Of a DNA stretch of 64,000 nt, positions 58,498 to 64,000 are shown in pieces (within the stretch, counting starts at the first letter, position 1; every line of letters starts with the position of its first letter). The stretch lies in assembly GCF_017976235.1 (NCBI RefSeq), contig NZ_JACVHC010000008.1:62001-126000 (forward strand), read 5' to 3'. The position numbers and the translations under genes were made by a program. The stretch is from Pseudomonas anatoliensis (GTDB lineage: Bacteria; Pseudomonadota; Gammaproteobacteria; Pseudomonadales; Pseudomonadaceae). The notes under the pieces are model-generated. The model ran no database searches. It saw only the letters and a program-made list of their open reading frames with translations, and had not been told where the DNA came from.

Positions 58498-61400
58498 TCA
58501 GGTGGCCTTACTGGGCTTTATGGTCAGGTTTTCAGTTGCGATGCGTAGGGTCGGGTTCGTGTCGACACCCCAGTAATCCTGCGCTGAGTGGTAATGCACG
58601 GTGCCATTGATCGCGGGTGTGACGTCCAGGTGTTTGACCACGACGGTGGTGGACAACTCGTTACGATCGCGGTGGGCGCGGATATCTGCCAGCAGCTCAG
58701 CCAGGTTCGCGTAACCCCGGGCATCGATGACGGTCAGCTGCAGCAGGTCGAACAACAGTTCGACGGCGTAGATGTTGCCGGCAGACGTCGCCACGCTGAT
58801 GGATTCCACCGGGCCTTCGTGTTCCATATTCGGCAGTAGCATCGTGACGCTGCCGATGTACAGATTTTTCGCGTCCAGGCGGATGTCGTTGCGGGTGACA
58901 TTTTCGTGCATTTTTGTCGTGAATATCGTCCATGTCGAGGCATTGGACGTTTGCGCAACAGCGCCCGGCGTTACAAGGCTGAACGTGCTGTTGCTGATGG
59001 GATAGACATCGTAAGTCGAGGCCTGGCCGTGAAGGACGTAAGTGCCATTGTGCGGCAGAGCAGGGAAATTGATTTCATGGGGTGTGGCCTTCAACAAGAA
59101 CGGCTTGAGCAGCCCCGGTCTTACGAACTTGTACTTGCCGTGCCTGAGTTTCAGGCACTCGCGAGCGGTAAGGGTTTTGGCGCCTGGGGTGTCGGCGTCC
59201 TCGCGGTAAGGCACGCGAGGTGCCGCGACGTTGTATGAGGTTCCATCGCGCATGATCAGGACAACCGGGTGCCTGACTTGCACGATGGTGGTCTTGATGC
59301 CGTTGATACCGGTTGAGCCGCGTGGATCGCTTGTGGCTTTTATGACGCCGGTGAAGTTAAGCGTTTTCGATGGCAGAAAAATCCAGAGATTGATCTGTTC
59401 GTAGCGCAGATAGCGCACGCCGGCGTCATTGCGCGTGACCGTCACGTCGTAGCTGACCCTGACGTCATGGATCTCCCATGCGTCGTAATCCAGATAGAGG
59501 GTTTTCGCGGCGGCAGGGCTGTTGGCGGGGGCGAAAAAGTTGATCCGCTGGCCGGAGCGGGGAGCGAAATGGTGCACGGCCGGGTGCGTGAAAATGGCCG
59601 CGGAATCACTGTTGGCTATGTATGGCGCGGGAGGTGCATCACCGATGACGATCACTCGGCACTCGAAGTCGTGATCAGCGGGGTCATTGAGTTCAAGCGG
59701 CAAGAGGGCTTCCAGCTCATAACGATCCTGGGTTTTGAACAGCAACCGGCTGTTTTTCAGCACGCGCTTGCTGTCGACTTGCTGATACACCCCTTCAATC
59801 GTCAGCTCATGATCGAGATCTTCGCCGTCTGGTCCATGCAATGAAGTGATCACCATCGAGGTGCCGATGATCTGCCAGCGCTGAATCCGCTCCAGCGCCC
59901 AGGTGAACTCGATGACACTGACTTCCTCACCGTCGTCGATTATCACCGGTCGGGTAGACGTAGCCGGGATGATGTAGCGATCCATTCCGGATCCACCGTC
60001 AACCCGGCAATCCGTGCCGCGAATGGCGATCACATCGTTTCCGCTGCCCGCCATGACCTGGTCGCTGCCATTGGCCGAGATTTGATTGTCGCCGTCGCTG
60101 CCAGTGATTCGGTTCGAGCCATTGCGCAGGGTCAAAACGTTTTCCACGGATTTGACCTGTGCGACGTCAACCGGATCGACCGTGGCATCGTGGCTGCGCA
60201 GGGCAACTTTGCCGGTCTGCAGATTCACGTCGTAACCCACGTAGCGGGTATCGCCGGGAGGGCGGGCGCCTTCGAAGGTCAGTGTGTCACTTCCTTCACC
60301 GCCGTCGATCATGCTCAGTGTCGCCGGTGGCGTACCTCGGTCGAGCTCACTGGCGGCCGATTCAAAGTAGAAGGTATCGTCCTTGTCGCCACCGGTCAGA
60401 AGCTTGATGCCTTTCTTGTAAGTGAAGAGATTGGGCCTGGCCTTGACGCCTGTGACCTGATCATCACCCGCGCCCAGGTTCCACAACACGGCCTTGTCCG
60501 CGTCGGCGGTGCCGGTGACCACGCCCTGAAGGTCAGCGGGCAGACCGTCGCGAGCGTCGATGATGTCGTTGCCTTCGACAACGATGGTCTCCTTGTCCAT
60601 TTTGTACGGCTTCTCGCCTTTCGCCGCGTCCCATTGGTAGCGCCAGACTTTCACCGGTTCGAGCTCGACGTTGAAGCTGCCGTTGACCACATGTGCCACG
60701 TAATGCTTGTAGGCGCCCTCGAGCAGTGCCTGGGCCGAGGTCTGCAGCAGCCTGGTGTAGTCGGCGGTGTATTTGGAGATTTTGAAGCGATCCATGACGT
60801 CTTCGTCGAGCTCCTGCCGGGTAAAGGCAAACCAGCCGGAGCGCAGACGCTCAAGGGCGGTCAGCTCGATGTAGTCATCGATGTCGTCGACGACCCTTGC
60901 CGCCCGATAGATTTCGGAGCCAAGGATCAGCACGGCAGCAGCCACGAGCCCGGCCGGGCCGGCGACGCTGCCAAAACCTGCCAGAGCGGCGATGCCCAAG
61001 GTAATGCTGACGGTCGCACCGGCCACGGCCGTAGCGCCGGCGACGTAATGGTCCTGCTGTTCCTTGCCGGTGGTGGTGGCCGCTGCGTTGAACGATTTGA
61101 CGGCGCTGATGATGTCGAACGGCAAGGTGATTGCGCTGGCGAACAGGCCGGCGCCGCGGGACAGGAATTTACCGGCAGAGGTGGCGGGAAAGCGGTTGAA
61201 TACCATGCCACCGCTTCTGAGCATCTTTTCACCCGTTATGCTCAAGCCGCGCTCGATAATCAACGATTCGACTTCAGCCACAACGGAACCACCGTTGAAT
61301 GCTGCCTCGCCCCAGTCGCGAACCTTGACGGCGTCCACTATCCCCATGAGCCCGCTGTAGATTCCGTAAGCTTGCAGGCCAACGCCAGCGCCGCTGGTGA

Positions 61401-61980
61401 GGTAGCTTTTGCTCCTGTTGATCCAGCCCGGCAAGTGGTCGAGTGAATCGACGCGGTGGATATCGATCTGCTGCGCCGCACGGGTCAGTTTGTCCAGGCG
61501 TTCCATTGAACTGCCGGGAGTGATCGGATCCGCGCTGACCATCAGCGGCGGTGCATCTACCGAACGCAAGGTGGCGATCTCGAACATCAGGGTGCCGACG
61601 AGGCTGGCGTCGGCTATCTCGGCTGAGGCCATGCGGGCCAGGACTTTGGCCGGGTGGAAGCTCATGGAATCGAGAAACGCCTGGTCAGCCACCTTGATAT
61701 TGACGTTCTGCGGGCTGACATTTTGCCCGCCGATCCTGGCGCCCATGGCTTCCAGCTCAACCCGGGAAATCGTGAATTTGCCAAGGGTTAGCGGGCCATG
61801 GCGCTTGTCGAGGGATTCGAGCGTGGGCGGGTTGGATTTATCGACTTTGCCCGGCGTTACCACTGGAGCGCTGGGGGGCTCGATTCGGGGTGCATGGCTG
61901 TTGGCCGAACTGGTAATAGGCGTTACTTGAAGAGGGCGGTAAGCAAGTAGTTCAATAGCGGGCTGGATAAGTTTTGACAC
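58498..61980 (-). CDS. Mcf/TcdB-like pore-forming protein with RTX repeats
   Basis: 1160 residues from a GTG at 61980 (AAGGA 9 bases upstream). No classical signal peptide. Residues about 200-460 look like the TcdA/TcdB pore-forming domain shared with Mcf insect toxins: amphipathic GLQAYGIYSGLMGIVDAV, a hydrophobic stretch at 312-358, then DDIDDYIELTALERLRSGWF and VVNGSFNVELEPVKVWRYQWD. Residues 503-670 hold divergent RTX nonapeptides (LGAGDDQVTG, GGDKDDTFYF, GGEGSDTLTF, AGSGNDVIAI, GGSGMDRYII), suggesting calcium binding and type I export. The last 450 residues are beta-rich with no motif I know. It lies between two ART paralogs and may be their delivery subunit. No type I secretion or acyltransferase genes are in the window. 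Confidence 0.75.
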   Translation of the reverse strand: MSKLIQPAIELLAYRPLQVTPITSSANSHAPRIEPPSAPVVTPGKVDKSNPPTLESLDKRHGPLTLGKFTISRVELEAMGARIGGQNVSPQNVNIKVADQAFLDSMSFHPAKVLARMASAEIADASLVGTLMFEIATLRSVDAPPLMVSADPITPGSSMERLDKLTRAAQQIDIHRVDSLDHLPGWINRSKSYLTSGAGVGLQAYGIYSGLMGIVDAVKVRDWGEAAFNGGSVVAEVESLIIERGLSITGEKMLRSGGMVFNRFPATSAGKFLSRGAGLFASAITLPFDIISAVKSFNAAATTTGKEQQDHYVAGATAVAGATVSITLGIAALAGFGSVAGPAGLVAAAVLILGSEIYRAARVVDDIDDYIELTALERLRSGWFAFTRQELDEDVMDRFKISKYTADYTRLLQTSAQALLEGAYKHYVAHVVNGSFNVELEPVKVWRYQWDAAKGEKPYKMDKETIVVEGNDIIDARDGLPADLQGVVTGTADADKAVLWNLGAGDDQVTGVKARPNLFTYKKGIKLLTGGDKDDTFYFESAASELDRGTPPATLSMIDGGEGSDTLTFEGARPPGDTRYVGYDVNLQTGKVALRSHDATVDPVDVAQVKSVENVLTLRNGSNRITGSDGDNQISANGSDQVMAGSGNDVIAIRGTDCRVDGGSGMDRYIIPATSTRPVIIDDGEEVSVIEFTWALERIQRWQIIGTSMVITSLHGPDGEDLDHELTIEGVYQQVDSKRVLKNSRLLFKTQDRYELEALLPLELNDPADHDFECRVIVIGDAPPAPYIANSDSAAIFTHPAVHHFAPRSGQRINFFAPANSPAAAKTLYLDYDAWEIHDVRVSYDVTVTRNDAGVRYLRYEQINLWIFLPSKTLNFTGVIKATSDPRGSTGINGIKTTIVQVRHPVVLIMRDGTSYNVAAPRVPYREDADTPGAKTLTARECLKLRHGKYKFVRPGLLKPFLLKATPHEINFPALPHNGTYVLHGQASTYDVYPISNSTFSLVTPGAVAQTSNASTWTIFTTKMHENVTRNDIRLDAKNLYIGSVTMLLPNMEHEGPVESISVATSAGNIYAVELLFDLLQLTVIDARGYANLAELLADIRAHRDRNELSTTVVVKHLDVTPAINGTVHYHSAQDYWGVDTNPTLRIATENLTIKPSKAT

Positions 61981-62090
61981 AGTTTCAATCCTTGAAAAAT
62001 ACGCCGGTTTCCGTACCGGTGGATGAACAAAAAAGTAATCAATCGTATTGCGTGGTGCGTATCAACTAGTGTGTCAGTTGACGTTTTGAT

Positions 62091-64000
62091 TCAAGGCCAA
62101 TGGATGTCATCGCCCCACTCGGTTTTGTTGCCGGACAGTGAAAGTATCGGCCGTCCCGCTGCCTCGGCTTCATCGATCAGTCGATCGTATTCATGCTGGG
62201 TGGCATGCCCCGCATGCGTTTTTCGCTCGATGTATCCGGCGCTATCGCCGGCCATATCTGCGATGTCCTGAACTGCTGCGCCTTTTGTCAGTGACGAGTT
62301 CAGCAACCAGATCCGGTCGCTGTCCAGACCCGAGCGGGTTACTGAAATCAAACCTTCAAAGTCATCGTCGGGAAACCTGGCACCGGTGTCCTGTGCCGTC
62401 CAGTTGAACAAGCGGTTTTCCTGGTTTGGCACGACTTCAAGGGATCGCGTATCCAGCGCGTAGATGAACATTTCAGACTGTCGTTCGCGAACCGTTTCAT
62501 AGTTGCGCTCGTTATCGAGGGAGACCGGATTATCTGCATCCGACCAGTCGGAAGACGCGCTACTGTCACTGTCGCTTGAGTGGTTGTCCGAGTCTGTTAC
62601 AGCGGCGCTTTTGCCGGGATATTTGTTCTTTTGAGTGTTGTACAGCAGGTATTCCGGATCCGGAGCGCTGCCATACATCAGGGCCTCATTGAGGCTGAAG
62701 GTCGCGCTCAACGGTTTGTGGGTGGTGCCTCCTCGCTGGTGGTGATAACGAGGGAGCATCGCATCGTCGTTCGCGAGTTCGAACGGAGTGCGATCATCAC
62801 CTCTGAACAACGCGGGCACGTCAGTGCGGTACAGGCAGTTGTTGAGGTTGCGCCGATAACCCATTTTCATTAGAAGCGCTTCGCGAAACGCGCGGGTCAT
62901 GCATGTTTCCGGGTCGTACCAGTGATACCCGTTGCCACGTTTGAGACTCAATTCATTGATCAAAGCCTCACTCCATTTCGTCAGGCTCTGGGGATCGCTC
63001 AGGTCTTCGCTTCGCTGTTTGTGCGCGAGCACCCATTGCGGAATGCTCAGATCTGTTTTCAAGTGCAACTGCAATTGAAGCAACTGGCTCGGCAACAAGT
63101 TGTAGGATTGCAACTGTGCCGCGCGTGCCTTCGCGTCGAGGGTTGGACTCAGCCAGCGAAAGGCATTGCGCAGCAGGTCGGTCGTGGCGTTGCGCGCTAC
63201 ATCGGCTTCGACCCATTGCGGCGGCTTGCCGAGTGTCTGCGCTTCGCTGCGAAAGTGTCTGATGTCCTCGCCGTGAATGCCGTACAGCTCCCAGATTTCC
63301 ATGTCGGTCCAGCGTTGCAGATGAGTGGGCTGTGCGCCGAATCCGCCCTGCGGTGCATCCACCAGAATCCAGTCGCCACCGCTTGCCTTGAATGCAAACG
63401 TTGTCGGGTGTTGATCCCATGTATTCCTGGGCGAGAGTTCGAAATAACCTTGCGCGTCGGGAGATCGTCTGGAGGCGTCGTAAAGAAATTGCCGAACCCT
63501 GGTCCCGCTCCCGGAACCGCGTGGTCGTTTGGGCGCAAGGCCTGGCTGAACGTCATCCGTCGCGGCCGGGCGCTTGGGTGGCGAAACCTGTGCCAGCGCC
63601 TCGGCGGCCGGTGTGGCGAGGCGCCAGGTTGGACGTTCGGCATTTTTCAGCAGATGCGGCCCGGAAGCTACTCGTTCAGTCAGCAGTTTCGCCTGACAGG
63701 TGCCCAGGTTTTCATCGAACTGGACATGTGCAGTCAACACTGCGCCGTCATGTTCGATGTCGACGAATCGGCGCCCGACAATGAAGCGGAAACCGTCCGC
63801 ATTGGCGGCTTGCAGGCCCCGCAGGAATTCGGTGGACAGGCCGTACCGGCTGATCGAGTTGTCTGTCCTTGCATTGGCAATTCTGCTGCCAGGTATTTCT
63901 CTGACGACTATGTCGGGTTGGCGTAATGCATGGCTGTGGACGTGCGCCGCAGTGAAGTGATCTGGCTCATTGGAGATGTTCGCTGTAAATGGCGATCTTG
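62091..64000 (-). CDS. ADP-ribosyltransferase toxin-like protein (paralog 2), 5' incomplete
   Basis: The frame has no stop between 62091 and the right edge; although a GTG occurs at 63740, the codons above it read sensibly (ADGFRFIVGRRFVDIEHDG...) and align with paralog 1 (ADGLRSYKGRFFADVVSDD), so the real start lies outside. At least 636 residues are present. C-terminal motifs parallel paralog 1: LFRGDDRTPFEL (Arg codon 62802-62804), LSATFSLNEA (the STS position reads SAT), FIYALDTRSLEVV and DFEGLISVTRSGLDSDRIW (Glu codon 62355-62357). A segment at about 63519-63575 has KRP...KRPR clusters like a bipartite nuclear signal. Same strand, 110 bases upstream of the pore-forming gene. Confidence 0.72.
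   Translation of the reverse strand, partial: RSPFTANISNEPDHFTAAHVHSHALRQPDIVVREIPGSRIANARTDNSISRYGLSTEFLRGLQAANADGFRFIVGRRFVDIEHDGAVLTAHVQFDENLGTCQAKLLTERVASGPHLLKNAERPTWRLATPAAEALAQVSPPKRPAATDDVQPGLAPKRPRGSGSGTRVRQFLYDASRRSPDAQGYFELSPRNTWDQHPTTFAFKASGGDWILVDAPQGGFGAQPTHLQRWTDMEIWELYGIHGEDIRHFRSEAQTLGKPPQWVEADVARNATTDLLRNAFRWLSPTLDAKARAAQLQSYNLLPSQLLQLQLHLKTDLSIPQWVLAHKQRSEDLSDPQSLTKWSEALINELSLKRGNGYHWYDPETCMTRAFREALLMKMGYRRNLNNCLYRTDVPALFRGDDRTPFELANDDAMLPRYHHQRGGTTHKPLSATFSLNEALMYGSAPDPEYLLYNTQKNKYPGKSAAVTDSDNHSSDSDSSASSDWSDADNPVSLDNERNYETVRERQSEMFIYALDTRSLEVVPNQENRLFNWTAQDTGARFPDDDFEGLISVTRSGLDSDRIWLLNSSLTKGAAVQDIADMAGDSAGYIERKTHAGHATQHEYDRLIDEAEAAGRPILSLSGNKTEWGDDIHWP

Noticed and set aside
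62003..62018. Terminator between ART paralog 2 and the pore-protein gene
   Set aside because: Only a 5-base CCGGT/ACCGG stem before ATTTTT on the minus strand; too weak to call, and cotranscription is more likely.
62922..63926. 334-codon plus-strand frame at the right edge
   Set aside because: Antisense to the second ART paralog, whose residues align with its sister protein; the plus frame has no recognisable features.

Overview
The window is a GC-rich chromosomal stretch of a Pseudomonas, most likely of the P. fluorescens group. The evidence is the gene order, which from memory follows the P. aeruginosa PAO1 PA4012-PA4069 region (oprG, zinc ABC cluster, nrdR-rib-nusB-thiL-pgpA, ribA, dxs-ispA-xseB, ppa, ethanolamine genes, mpl, ubiX), and the many intergenic REP palindromes typical of that group. 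I count about 60 genes, no rRNA, tRNA, IS element, prophage or CRISPR array.

Layout. 1-831: N-terminal part of an Lhr-type helicase leaving the left edge. 1195-3004: two sugar-nucleotide SDR enzymes. 3372-4070: oprG behind a well-formed ANR/FNR promoter. 4266-7501: four-gene leftward cluster (His-rich periplasmic protein, ABC ATPase, FtsX-like permease, DUF3299 protein), probably zinc related. 7637-10330: small conserved gene, CnoX/YbbN thioredoxin, methyltransferase, lipoprotein. 10459-19408: riboflavin and thiamine housekeeping block (nrdR, ribD, ribE, ribBA, ribH, nusB, thiL, pgpA, a periplasmic binding protein, ribA, a membrane protein, a BtuF-like protein). 19535-24677: btuB, dxs, ispA, xseB, leftward. 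25168-35353: six-gene mag operon encoding a bacterial alpha-2-macroglobulin (MagD) and its membrane/periplasmic partners. 35442-36854: orphan RelB-like antitoxin, a tiny ORF and an S24 repressor. 37075-39890: ppa, MtfA-like peptidase, DedA, GNAT. 40006-47796: ethanolamine catabolism (eutC, eutB, permease, aldehyde dehydrogenase) with its divergent sigma-54 activator; I find a -24/-12 promoter and an upstream palindrome between them. 48124-55343: mpl, ubiX, a lipoprotein, an NAD(P)-binding protein, a MORN-repeat/C13 peptidase lipoprotein, a MaoC protein, an LrgA/LrgB pair and a LON-domain protein.

55458-64000 is the accessory end and the most interesting part: two small unknown genes, then a leftward toxin-like cluster. 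A 1160-residue protein carries a region that looks like the TcdA/TcdB/Mcf pore-forming domain plus divergent RTX repeats. It is flanked on both sides by paralogous proteins whose C-termini carry the R / S-T-x / E signature of cholera/pertussis-type ADP-ribosyltransferases. The right-hand paralog is open to the window edge, so it is incomplete here. This arrangement suggests an exported multi-component toxin with a shared delivery subunit and two ADP-ribosyltransferase effectors; function is inferred, not shown.
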